Part shown: positions 1-5,878 of the stretch, in pieces
Layout of the letters: each line of letters begins with the position of its first letter
How positions within the stretch are numbered: the stretch's first letter is position 1
Assembly: GCA_031270925.1 (NCBI GenBank)
Contig: JAISWY010000270.1
Location: forward strand, 1-5,878
DNA length: 5,878 bases
DNA from: Candidatus Symbiothrix sp.
Lineage (GTDB): Bacteria; Bacteroidota; Bacteroidia; Bacteroidales; Azobacteroidaceae
Reading direction: 5' to 3'
Position numbers and translations under genes: made by a program
Notes under the pieces: generated by a model
The model's input: only the letters and a program-made list of their open reading frames with translations
The model's database searches: none
Told to the model about the DNA's origin: nothing

Positions 1-163
1 CAATCAACTTATCAACATTGGATTGAACGATACTTGCCGTTTGAAACGGTTGGAAATTGATGAGCGCGATTTTTGTAGAGGAAGCGGTTTTGCTCCAAAA
101 AATCCATGCGCAGGCAACAATCAGCAATACAGCTGCATATAAAATTAACTTTTTTTTAGCCAT
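1..163 (-). CDS. N-terminus of a CobN/Mg-chelatase-like membrane or lipid-anchored protein (partial, runs off left edge)
   Basis: Only the first 54 codons are in the window, starting at an ATG at 163-161; the frame is open to the left edge. The protein opens with a basic stretch (MAKKK), then a hydrophobic segment at about residues 6-23 (LILYAAVLLIVACAWIFW), then a soluble part containing KIALINFQPFQ. A hydrophobic N-terminus followed by a short beta-strand of the type KIAxxNFxxFQ resembles, from memory, the anchored CobN-like (cobaltochelatase/HmuV-type) proteins of Bacteroidota, which are often linked to haem or cobalamin uptake. The segment could be a transmembrane anchor, or a lipoprotein signal with IVAC as lipobox at Cys18. 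No chelatase domain is visible, so the family call is tentative. The gene is separated from the upstream glycan operon by 166 bp and has its own promoter-like sequence, so it is probably an unrelated unit. No Shine-Dalgarno sequence precedes the ATG; the leader is AT-rich. Confidence 0.5.
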   Translation of the reverse strand, partial: MAKKKLILYAAVLLIVACAWIFWSKTASSTKIALINFQPFQTASIVQSNVDKLI

Positions 164-187
164 GTTTTTGAAATAAAATTTAAGACT

Positions 188-219
188 GCAAAGGTGCGGT
201 TTTTGGAAATATATAACAA
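188..219 (-). promoter_or_regulatory. Bacteroidota-type promoter for the CobN-like gene
   Basis: On the minus strand, TTG (219-217) is followed after 20 bp by CACCTTTGC (196-188). This matches the Bacteroidota primary sigma consensus of a -33 TTG and a -7 TAnnTTTG, with one mismatch (C for T at the first base of the -7 box). Transcription would start close to position 181, leaving a leader of under 20 nt before the ATG at 163. The spacing and position support it, but it is a motif match only. Confidence 0.55.
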
Positions 220-329
220 TCGCAATATTTAGGGAATTTATAAGAAGAGTTTTACCCATTTATGGGGAGTAGATACAGGTATGGTCAATTTTCATGTTTA
301 AAAAATATCTTCGCGACTGTTATGCGTAT

Positions 330-1433
330 TTACTTTTCCAGCAAAGCGAAAACGCACCAAAGCATCGGCGCTTGCCCATGAAAATCGCCGGAAACACGCG
401 GCCGATCGTAGTAGTATTGCCGATCATTGCTAGCGTTGGTGCCGACACAAACATCCGTTAATTCGCCGTTTTCGTTCAGATGCGCAACCAGGGACAGCCA
501 CGCTTTTTCTGCTGCCGGTTGATATGTTTTTGCCTCCAGCCAGCCTTTTTTTACACCGGTAATCAGCGCATAAGCGAACATGGCCGACCCGGAAGTTTCT
601 TGCCAGAAACCGGTTTGGTCAATCAATTGGTTCCATAATCCGTTTTCCGACTGGTATTTCAATAAGCTGCTCATCATCAGTTGATATGATTTTAGGATGG
701 CCTTTTTATGCGGATTATTTTCGGGCAGATAGCGCAATAATTCGGTCATTCCGGCAGCCATCCATCCATTGCCGCGCGCCCAATAAAACGGCGCTTCGGG
801 CGAATGGAAGAACAATCCGTTGGGACGTTGCAGTTGTTGCAGGTAAAACACCATTTCGCGGGCGGCGCGGTCGATATATTCACATTTTCCGGTAGATTTA
901 TATGCTTGTGATTGCAGGATGGTAATCATAAACATATCATCGATCCAGAGGCGCGTTTGCCACGAAAATCCTTGGTTTGCCCAATCTTTTTCCGTTACCG
1001 AAGCCGTATCGGGCGTTTGCCATTGCGCGTCGGCGTATCCGATTCCCAAATCGAAATAGCGTTGTTCGCCGGTAATTTGATATAATTCCAAGGCTAAAGA
1101 GCCGAACATATTCCAATCGACGTGGGTGTAAGGTGGCCGATGTTGCGCTTCGATGGTAAACAGCGGTTCGAAGCGTTGTTGTAATTGTTTGATTAACAGT
1201 GTGTCGTTGGTAATTTCGGTGAATTTCAGTGCGCCGTACCACGTACATACTTCCGCATAATGAATCCATTGGTTACGATGAAGTTGGTGGCCGCGGTTCA
1301 GGAAGTTTCGGCAGAGGCGGTTCCCTACTTTTTCCGGTTCAAAACCGCTTGGAAATCCGGATAATGTTTGTTTTTGCGATGAGCAAGCAATTGATATAAT
1401 ACAAAGGAATAATAATTCAATTCGATTTTTCAT
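330..1433 (-). CDS. GH105 (GH88/GH105 group) unsaturated uronyl hydrolase, lipoprotein
   Basis: Predicted to remove a 4,5-unsaturated uronic acid from the non-reducing end of oligosaccharides made by a polysaccharide lyase. Family members hydrate the enol-ether double bond and have an (alpha/alpha)6 barrel. From the ATG at 1433 the protein has 367 residues, close to the size of YteR-type GH105 enzymes. Visible family-like motifs are HVDWNMFG (104-111), WIDDMFM (163-169, position of the family's catalytic Asp), WARGNGW (218-224), ETSGSAMF (279-286) and GDFHGQAP (349-356). The N-terminus MKNRIELLFLCIISIAC ends in a lipobox with Cys17; the residues after it (SSQKQ) are not acidic, so surface export is not suggested and a periplasm-facing location is likelier. 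A longer reading from a TTG at 1451 would add six residues and has an AGGTGGG-like sequence just upstream; I prefer the ATG because it gives a standard lipoprotein signal. It is the last gene of the operon, 62 bp after its neighbour. Substrate (rhamnogalacturonan, arabinogalactan, glucuronan or other) cannot be read from sequence. Confidence 0.88.
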   Translation of the reverse strand: MKNRIELLFLCIISIACSSQKQTLSGFPSGFEPEKVGNRLCRNFLNRGHQLHRNQWIHYAEVCTWYGALKFTEITNDTLLIKQLQQRFEPLFTIEAQHRPPYTHVDWNMFGSLALELYQITGEQRYFDLGIGYADAQWQTPDTASVTEKDWANQGFSWQTRLWIDDMFMITILQSQAYKSTGKCEYIDRAAREMVFYLQQLQRPNGLFFHSPEAPFYWARGNGWMAAGMTELLRYLPENNPHKKAILKSYQLMMSSLLKYQSENGLWNQLIDQTGFWQETSGSAMFAYALITGVKKGWLEAKTYQPAAEKAWLSLVAHLNENGELTDVCVGTNASNDRQYYYDRPRVSGDFHGQAPMLWCVFALLEK

Positions 1434-1495
1434 TGCAATAATAATTTTCAAATCCCACCTTATTTATATCTAATTTAAATAAGAGTTGATTTTTG

Positions 1496-3250
1496 CTATA
1501 AATTTTCTTCTTTCTCTTTTGGCTTCAACGACATAATCAACTCTAAATCCTGCCATTGCGCCGATAATATTCCGTTTTTATCGGAAAACGAAACTGTATT
1601 GGTAGCCGCATCTTCATCCATCGCAAAGACAAAGCCCAAACCGGCGGCATCCATCTCCGGCAGATTGATTTCGGTTTCTTCACCGGAATAAAATACAAAA
1701 TCAATCCAAGATCTCACGCCATCGCCGCCTTTTTCCCACCGGCCTTGCATTGTTCCGAATTGATGATAAAACAAACAAAATCGGAAGGAAATGTTATTTG
1801 TTTGGAATCCAAATGATTGCGTTTTTTCGTTCGGAATAATTAAATCTTCGACCGGCGTATTTCCAAATTCAAAGCGCAAACGCAAATCCTTGGCGCGAAA
1901 TTTTCCGTCCACCAAATCGTCGTTGCGCACATGCTTATCGCCGCCGTTGGTTGTAAAAGCTAAAGCCGCCAAAACTTTATTTTCCTTTTGGGAACTGTAA
2001 AACGAAGCGGCGCAAAAATCGTAACCGTCGTGCAAAAACCGCAATTGCAAGTAGGATGAGGCTTGTTGCGCTTCTCCCCAATAGGCCAACAAGGGCCGTC
2101 GTTGAATCCACATATTGGAGCGATTGACCGAAGCCAGAGTATATTTATCCGTCAGCAGGCAAGCGCCTTCCACTTGCGGATGTGAACGTTTGAAAATTTC
2201 CTTTTCCATGCGCGGATATTCGGGCGAAAGAAAATAAGGCAGCAACTGTTCGGGCAAGTGGTGTTTCATCCGCACATTGTATCCTTCGGAACGATAAGCC
2301 AAATCGATTTTCCCGCCGGAAGCCTGATAAAGCAAGCCGTAGAAAGAAGGCTGCACCAAGGTATAATACGAACGGCTTTGCGGTCCCGCCCATTGTTGCG
2401 TCGGGCTGTGATAATGGCGGGCAATCATGTCCCAAGCCGTAAAATACAAGGTATCGACAACCGTCTGTATTGCCGGATGGACGATGTGTTTTTTCATCCG
2501 CAACAATTCGTCCAATGCGATAATCGTGTAAGTGGGACTGTTGTATTCCGAAAATCCGCCTTGTTGCTGCGTATAGTTGTAAAAATTTTGCCACCGTTGC
2601 TCGGCGTATTCCTGCAAATCGGATAAATCAAATAAATGCGCGACCAAATAAGTAACGTAACTTCCCATGATGGCGATATTCGTATAACCCGGATGCACGT
2701 TTCGTTTTTGAATCGAACGGGCGGCCAAAACGAGCGCGTCTTTGATTTCTTCGCGTAAATCCAAAGGCAATCGCTCGTGATGATCCATGTAAATATCCAA
2801 CAAGGATACACCCAGAAAATCTGCCCAATTATAATCGGTCGAAGATTTCTTGGTTTGCAGCGGTTCTTCCATAAAATACGGCCACACACCGCAGGATGGC
2901 GATTGCGGGTCGGTGTTTTGCAAGGAAATAATTTTCCGGATAATGGCAAAAGCTTCGGCTTCCTGTTCTTTTTCTTCCGTATCGAGCAGAGCAAGTGCGT
3001 AATAAAGCGACATGCGCGTTTCGTGGAAAATGCCTTCGGTTGCATCGCGATGATAGTGCCAACTCGAAAATTTTTGCGTAATCATTTTTTCCGCCGGATC
3101 ATAAATTTCCGTTTGTTTGCGGATGTATTCGCGGATGACTTGCTTGTCGTCGTCGCTTAAATGAATGGTTTGATAACTCACGTTGCCGTTGTTGAAAGCA
3201 AACAGCAACGAACAAAGATTACAAAGAAAAAGAACAAACAGATGCTTCAT
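1496..3250 (-). CDS. Secreted protein of unassigned family, probable (alpha/alpha)-toroid plus beta-sandwich enzyme, candidate polysaccharide lyase
   Basis: I cannot place this 584-residue protein in a named family. The ATG at 3250 gives a clean signal peptide (MKHLFVLFLCNLCSLLFA, cleavage likely after Ala18); an upstream ATG at 3295 would add 15 residues encoded by a palindromic repeat and bury the signal, so it was rejected. About residues 30-330 read as repeated amphipathic helices, with conserved-looking motifs YNWADF (140-145), GYTNIAIMGSY (188-198), GFSEYNSPTY (232-241) and WAGPQSRSYY (287-296). About residues 365-575 are rich in beta-strand pattern. This layout resembles the toroid/sandwich architecture shared by heparinase II/III-like, PL8-like and alginate-lyase-like proteins, where Asn, Tyr, His, Arg or Glu in such motifs act in beta-elimination; assignment of residues here is inference. 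It lies between a GH16 glycanase and a GH105 hydrolase that needs a lyase product, which favours a lyase role. A hydrolase or non-catalytic role remains possible. No T9SS domain or lipobox is seen, so it is probably periplasmic. Confidence 0.8.
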   Translation of the reverse strand: MKHLFVLFLCNLCSLLFAFNNGNVSYQTIHLSDDDKQVIREYIRKQTEIYDPAEKMITQKFSSWHYHRDATEGIFHETRMSLYYALALLDTEEKEQEAEAFAIIRKIISLQNTDPQSPSCGVWPYFMEEPLQTKKSSTDYNWADFLGVSLLDIYMDHHERLPLDLREEIKDALVLAARSIQKRNVHPGYTNIAIMGSYVTYLVAHLFDLSDLQEYAEQRWQNFYNYTQQQGGFSEYNSPTYTIIALDELLRMKKHIVHPAIQTVVDTLYFTAWDMIARHYHSPTQQWAGPQSRSYYTLVQPSFYGLLYQASGGKIDLAYRSEGYNVRMKHHLPEQLLPYFLSPEYPRMEKEIFKRSHPQVEGACLLTDKYTLASVNRSNMWIQRRPLLAYWGEAQQASSYLQLRFLHDGYDFCAASFYSSQKENKVLAALAFTTNGGDKHVRNDDLVDGKFRAKDLRLRFEFGNTPVEDLIIPNEKTQSFGFQTNNISFRFCLFYHQFGTMQGRWEKGGDGVRSWIDFVFYSGEETEINLPEMDAAGLGFVFAMDEDAATNTVSFSDKNGILSAQWQDLELIMSLKPKEKEENL

Positions 3251-3274
3251 GATATTCAAGCGGTTTTTTAGGAG

Positions 3275-3295
3275 ATGGCGGGTCGAACCCGCCAT
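3275..3295. repeat. GC-rich perfect palindrome in the gap between the GH16 gene and the unassigned gene (REP-like)
   Basis: Arms ATGGCGGGT (3275-3283) and ACCCGCCAT (3287-3295) are exact reverse complements around a 3-base loop, CGA. It fills much of the 55-bp gap between the GH16 stop and the next start. Neither strand has a T-run after the stem, so it is not a standard intrinsic terminator. It could be a hairpin in the operon mRNA, or one copy of a dispersed palindromic repeat; similar GGCGGG...CCCGCC units are familiar from many genomes, but copy number cannot be judged from one window. Confidence 0.7.
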
Positions 3296-3305
3296 GACGA
3301 AATTA

Positions 3306-4409
3306 TTAGCGTTTCAGGATTTTTCGCGAATACGGATTTCCGTCCGCATCTTTCAATTGCAAAATATAATATCCTTTATCTAAATGACTTAAATCGACGG
3401 ATTTTTCCACATTTTGAAAACGGGCGACTGTTTGTCCGCTGATATTTTTGATGGAAATTTCCCGCAAGCGATCGATTCCATCAAAATGCAAAATATTTTC
3501 TACCGGATTGGGATAGATGTTGATTGGTTCGTCGCTTACGGTTGTGATAGCACTTTCAGGCATTTTATACACTCGCACATAATCGACCAGATATTCCATG
3601 GGAAGTTGCCAATCCACACCGTTACGACCACCCCAGCCTCCGCCGTAAGCCAGTCCCAGCATCAAGTAAAATTCGCGTAGAAAAGGCCATGCCTGCCAAT
3701 CGTTTTCCAAACCGGACGATTCGTTGTAGAACTCGAAAGCCGGAATCTTTCTATCGTCAAAATACCAATACAAACCTTCGGTATCCCATTCGAGGGCGAA
3801 AACATGAAAATCATTATAAACTCCCGGCGTGTCGTAAGCTGTGCCGCGCGCGGGCATGACGCCAAAGCTATTATTGTATTTGTAAGTGTGTGCTGTAAAA
3901 TGCGTTTGTTCGGGCGCATAACCCACATGCTCCATGATGTCTATTTCGCCGCTGTTCGGCCAGTTGCCCCAGCGGTTAGCGACGGGCATCATCCAAATAG
4001 CCGGCCAGCTGCCTTTGTTGGGGCCGGGAACTTTGGCGCGCACTTCGATACGGCCATACAGCCAACTGACTTTGCCTTTGGTAATGATACTGGCAGAAGT
4101 CGTTTGTTGAGCGTTGTCTTTGTTATTCAACACCTTGTTTTCCGCATCGTAAACAGGATCGTTATTGATGGCGCGGATATGCAGGTATCCGCCTTCCTGA
4201 TAAGCGTTTTCCACACGCTCTCTGGTAAAATATTGTAATTCTCCGTTGCGAACATAACCCACTTCATAATCCCATTTGGCGGGATCGGGCAAGCCTGTCC
4301 CATTAAACTCGTCCGACCAAACCAATTGGGTGTAGGGCGATTGCCGTTGCGCCGACAATGAAAGAACTGTCATTGCCAATAACGCCATAAAAACAAATTT
4401 TCTTTTCAT
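3306..4409 (-). CDS. GH16 endo-beta-glycanase (laminarinase type) with T9SS C-terminal sorting domain
   Basis: A 367-residue retaining endo-glycanase predicted to cut beta-1,3-glucan or a related beta-linked backbone. It has a signal peptide (residues 1-20, cleavage likely after SLSA), a GH16 jelly-roll domain at about 28-282, and a sorting domain at about 296-367. WSDEFNG (31-37) begins the catalytic domain. WPAIWMMP (135-142) precedes the active-site strand GEIDIME (154-160): Glu155 is the expected nucleophile, Asp157 the helper and Glu160 the acid/base. GGGWGG (256-261) and VDYVRVY (275-281) are typical of the GH16_3-like laminarinase group, which also contains endo-beta-1,3-galactanases, so substrate is open. 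The tail has INIYPNP (296-302), then SGQTVARF, GYYILQL and a basic end (KILKR), the pattern of T9SS type A domains, implying export across the outer membrane. It follows the SusD gene by 50 bp. The ATG has no Shine-Dalgarno; an AT palindrome AAATTATAATTT (4411-4422) sits directly upstream, as expected for an AT-rich Bacteroidota leader. Confidence 0.93.
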   Translation of the reverse strand: MKRKFVFMALLAMTVLSLSAQRQSPYTQLVWSDEFNGTGLPDPAKWDYEVGYVRNGELQYFTRERVENAYQEGGYLHIRAINNDPVYDAENKVLNNKDNAQQTTSASIITKGKVSWLYGRIEVRAKVPGPNKGSWPAIWMMPVANRWGNWPNSGEIDIMEHVGYAPEQTHFTAHTYKYNNSFGVMPARGTAYDTPGVYNDFHVFALEWDTEGLYWYFDDRKIPAFEFYNESSGLENDWQAWPFLREFYLMLGLAYGGGWGGRNGVDWQLPMEYLVDYVRVYKMPESAITTVSDEPINIYPNPVENILHFDGIDRLREISIKNISGQTVARFQNVEKSVDLSHLDKGYYILQLKDADGNPYSRKILKR

Positions 4410-4440
4410 AAAATTATAATTTAAAAAACTCTTAATTTTT

Positions 4441-4464
4441 AATTCTTAATTCTTAATTCTTAAT
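4441..4464. repeat. 7-bp tandem repeat overlapping the susD stop codon
   Basis: On the plus strand the unit AATTCTT occurs three times in a row followed by AAT, and a degenerate extension (CTTAATTTTT, 4431-4440) lies on the left. On the coding strand the array reads as repeats of TTAAGAA. The TAA stop of the SusD-like gene (4462-4460) is part of the array. Because each 7-bp unit holds TTAA, and 7 is not a multiple of 3, the array puts stop codons in every frame on both strands. Such short arrays can vary in copy number by slippage. Confidence 0.75.
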
Positions 4465-5878
4465 CACCTCCCCAGCCCGGATTCTGTTTCAAAACCCCGC
4501 CCGACAATTCGATTTGATTTTCGGGAATCGGCAGGAACCCGCGTGTTTCGGGACGATAAACTACATTCACTTTTCCGCCATAAACTCCTTCGTTCCAAAC
4601 GGTTATATCGGTTTGATTAGTGGTAATCAAATCTTCGCGATGGAAACGCAGCAAGTCGTAATAGCGCAATCCTTCGAAAGCAAATTCCCAACGACGCTCG
4701 TTGAGGATGTTTTCGGGGGTAACCGGCAAGACTTCGCCCGGAACGCCGCGTTGGTGTACCCGGTTGAAATAAACTTGAGCATTGGCGCTGCCCAATTCGG
4801 CCGCCATCAACAGAATATCGGCATAACGCATGAAAACGATGTCTTGCAAGTTATCGCGTATATAATCCTGTACCACATTGGAATATAGTTGGTGGCTAAA
4901 ATTTTCGAATATGCTTAGAGCACGGTTGCCTGCATTGATCGGTATGTATTTTTTGGTCCACAAACCGGTTTCTTCGGTTTGCCCGTCGGCTCCGAAAGTA
5001 AATACATCCATCGCGATTCCTTCTACCGGATCTTCTATTGGGTCGCCTTCCTCGTAAGGCTTGATTCGCAGGATGGAACCTAATTTGCGCAAATCGTTAT
5101 CCGGCCATTGTTCCCAAAGTTTGGAATTGACTGTGCCTTGTCCCCAGCCGTGTCCGAAAGGAAATGTAGCTTGGAAATAACCGCCTTGGTTGGGCGGCAT
5201 CCGCAGACCGTAATACAAGCATACTTGGTTGGTTTTGGAATCCCGTCCCGACCATCCCGGATCGAGTGAAGTTTTTCGAGCAGCAAGAATCGATTCCTTA
5301 TTTCCGTCGCCTACCCATGCCGGGATATTATTATCCTTCACATATTGGTAAATCGTATTTTTCGGGAAATCGGGATTTTGATAGGAATAAGGCCACAGAC
5401 TTCGGAAATCGGGAACCAGATCGTGTTCGCTATTGGCGATACAATCTTCGAGCCACGCCAACACTTGTTGTTTACTTATTGAAGATCCGTTGTTCAAAGG
5501 CATACTTTCCTTGTTGTAATAACCGGTATAGAACAAAAAGATACGTGCCATGTATCCTTCCGCCGCCCACCGGGTAACGCGCCCTTTTTCGGTTGCAGTG
5601 TAAGCGACGTTCGGCAGCATTTCAATAGCCGCTTTCATATCGCCGGCAATTTGCGCGTAGATTCGGTCGGGCGCGACTTGCGGCAAGTTGAGGGATTTGT
5701 TTTCCAGTTGCAGAGGTACGTTTTCAAACGTCTTTACCAATTCAAAATAGTAATAGGCGCGAAAGAAATGCGCTTGTCCCAATATGAAGTTCTTTTGAGC
5801 GACGCCGGCCGAATCGGTTTTCCATTTAACCATATCTTGCGTTAATAAAACATAGTTGCAACGGAAAATAGCGGTATA
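4460..5878 (-). CDS. SusD/RagB-family outer-membrane glycan-binding lipoprotein (C-terminal part, runs off right edge)
   Basis: SusD-like proteins are surface lipoproteins that cap a SusC TonB-dependent transporter and bind the oligosaccharides it imports. The frame is open to the right edge, so 472 residues are visible and the lipoprotein signal and first part of the mature protein are missing; the Met at 5833 is internal, since the 15 codons before it (YTAIFRCNYVLL...) are open and fit the SusD pattern of an Asn in the helix before the TPR core. Visible family-like blocks, numbered from the edge, are GQAHFFRAYYYFELV (34-48, usual form GEAxFLRAYYYF), VFMRYADILLMAAE (348-361), ILNERRWEFAFEGLRYYDLLRF (391-412, split across the RRWEFAFEG core) and FLPIPENQIELS (448-459), all in the expected order. 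The protein ends WGGD, four residues after the usual QNPGW tail begins. As first visible gene of the cassette it marks the locus as a PUL; a susC gene would be expected just beyond the window. Confidence 0.94.
   Translation of the reverse strand, partial: YTAIFRCNYVLLTQDMVKWKTDSAGVAQKNFILGQAHFFRAYYYFELVKTFENVPLQLENKSLNLPQVAPDRIYAQIAGDMKAAIEMLPNVAYTATEKGRVTRWAAEGYMARIFLFYTGYYNKESMPLNNGSSISKQQVLAWLEDCIANSEHDLVPDFRSLWPYSYQNPDFPKNTIYQYVKDNNIPAWVGDGNKESILAARKTSLDPGWSGRDSKTNQVCLYYGLRMPPNQGGYFQATFPFGHGWGQGTVNSKLWEQWPDNDLRKLGSILRIKPYEEGDPIEDPVEGIAMDVFTFGADGQTEETGLWTKKYIPINAGNRALSIFENFSHQLYSNVVQDYIRDNLQDIVFMRYADILLMAAELGSANAQVYFNRVHQRGVPGEVLPVTPENILNERRWEFAFEGLRYYDLLRFHREDLITTNQTDITVWNEGVYGGKVNVVYRPETRGFLPIPENQIELSGGVLKQNPGWGGD

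Noticed and set aside
255..266. Short inverted repeat CCCAT-TT-ATGGG downstream of the GH105 gene, considered as an operon terminator
   Set aside because: The stem is at most 4-5 bp and no T-run follows it on the minus strand, so it does not support a terminator call. No other convincing terminator is visible in 164-329.
686..895. Plus-strand open frame of 69 codons
   Set aside because: It lies wholly opposite the well-supported GH105 gene and its translation shows no recognisable domain.
937..1269. Minus-strand open frame of 110 codons in another frame of the GH105 gene
   Set aside because: Same-strand shadow of a gene with clear family motifs; the translation is arginine-rich and patternless.
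2258..2626. Plus-strand open frame of 122 codons
   Set aside because: Antisense to the unassigned 584-residue protein, with no domain, signal or leader to support it.
2494..3045. Minus-strand open frame of 183 codons
   Set aside because: Shadow in another frame of the unassigned gene; that gene's main frame has a signal peptide and coherent motifs, while this one does not.
3804..4238. Plus-strand open frame of 144 codons
   Set aside because: Antisense to the catalytic core of the GH16 gene; length is explained by the codon use of the real gene.
4411..4422. AT palindrome AAATTATAATTT just before the GH16 start, considered as an operator
   Set aside because: In an AT-rich leader such a palindrome is likely by chance, and a second copy was not found at another gene start.
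1..5878. CRISPR arrays, tRNA/rRNA genes, insertion sequences or transposase fragments
   Set aside because: No spaced direct repeats, cloverleaf-like sequence or transposase-like translation was seen on either strand.

Overview
The window looks like part of a Bacteroidota chromosome, probably Bacteroidales. It carries a SusD/RagB-family protein, an enzyme with a C-terminal sorting domain of the type IX secretion system (T9SS), AT-rich translation leaders without Shine-Dalgarno sequences, and a promoter resembling the Bacteroidota TTG / TAnnTTTG type. No genus can be named with confidence. Every gene I can support is on the minus strand, so transcription runs from high to low coordinates.

In transcription order, positions 5878-4460 hold the C-terminal ~472 residues of a SusD-like glycan-binding lipoprotein; its N-terminus, and presumably a SusC partner, lie beyond the right edge. 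Next come a T9SS-exported GH16 beta-glycanase of the laminarinase type (4409-3306), a 584-residue secreted protein of unassigned family with an apparent alpha-toroid plus beta-sandwich layout (3250-1496), and a lipoprotein of the GH88/GH105 unsaturated uronyl hydrolase group (1433-330). The gaps are about 50, 55 and 62 bp with no clear terminator, so these four genes form a likely polysaccharide utilization locus (PUL) operon. After a 166-bp gap, a separate gene begins at 163 behind its own promoter-like sequence and leaves the window on the left. Its 54 visible residues resemble the membrane-anchored CobN-type chelatase proteins of Bacteroidota.

As a working model (inference), the GH16 enzyme cuts a beta-linked backbone outside the cell, SusC/D binds and imports the fragments, and the GH105 enzyme removes a 4,5-unsaturated uronic acid. 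GH105 enzymes need a lyase to make that substrate, and the unassigned 584-residue protein between the two hydrolases is the only visible candidate. It is the most interesting object here. Two small repeats sit in the operon gaps: a perfect 9-bp-arm GC-rich palindrome between the GH16 gene and the unassigned gene, and a 7-bp tandem repeat that overlaps the susD stop codon.
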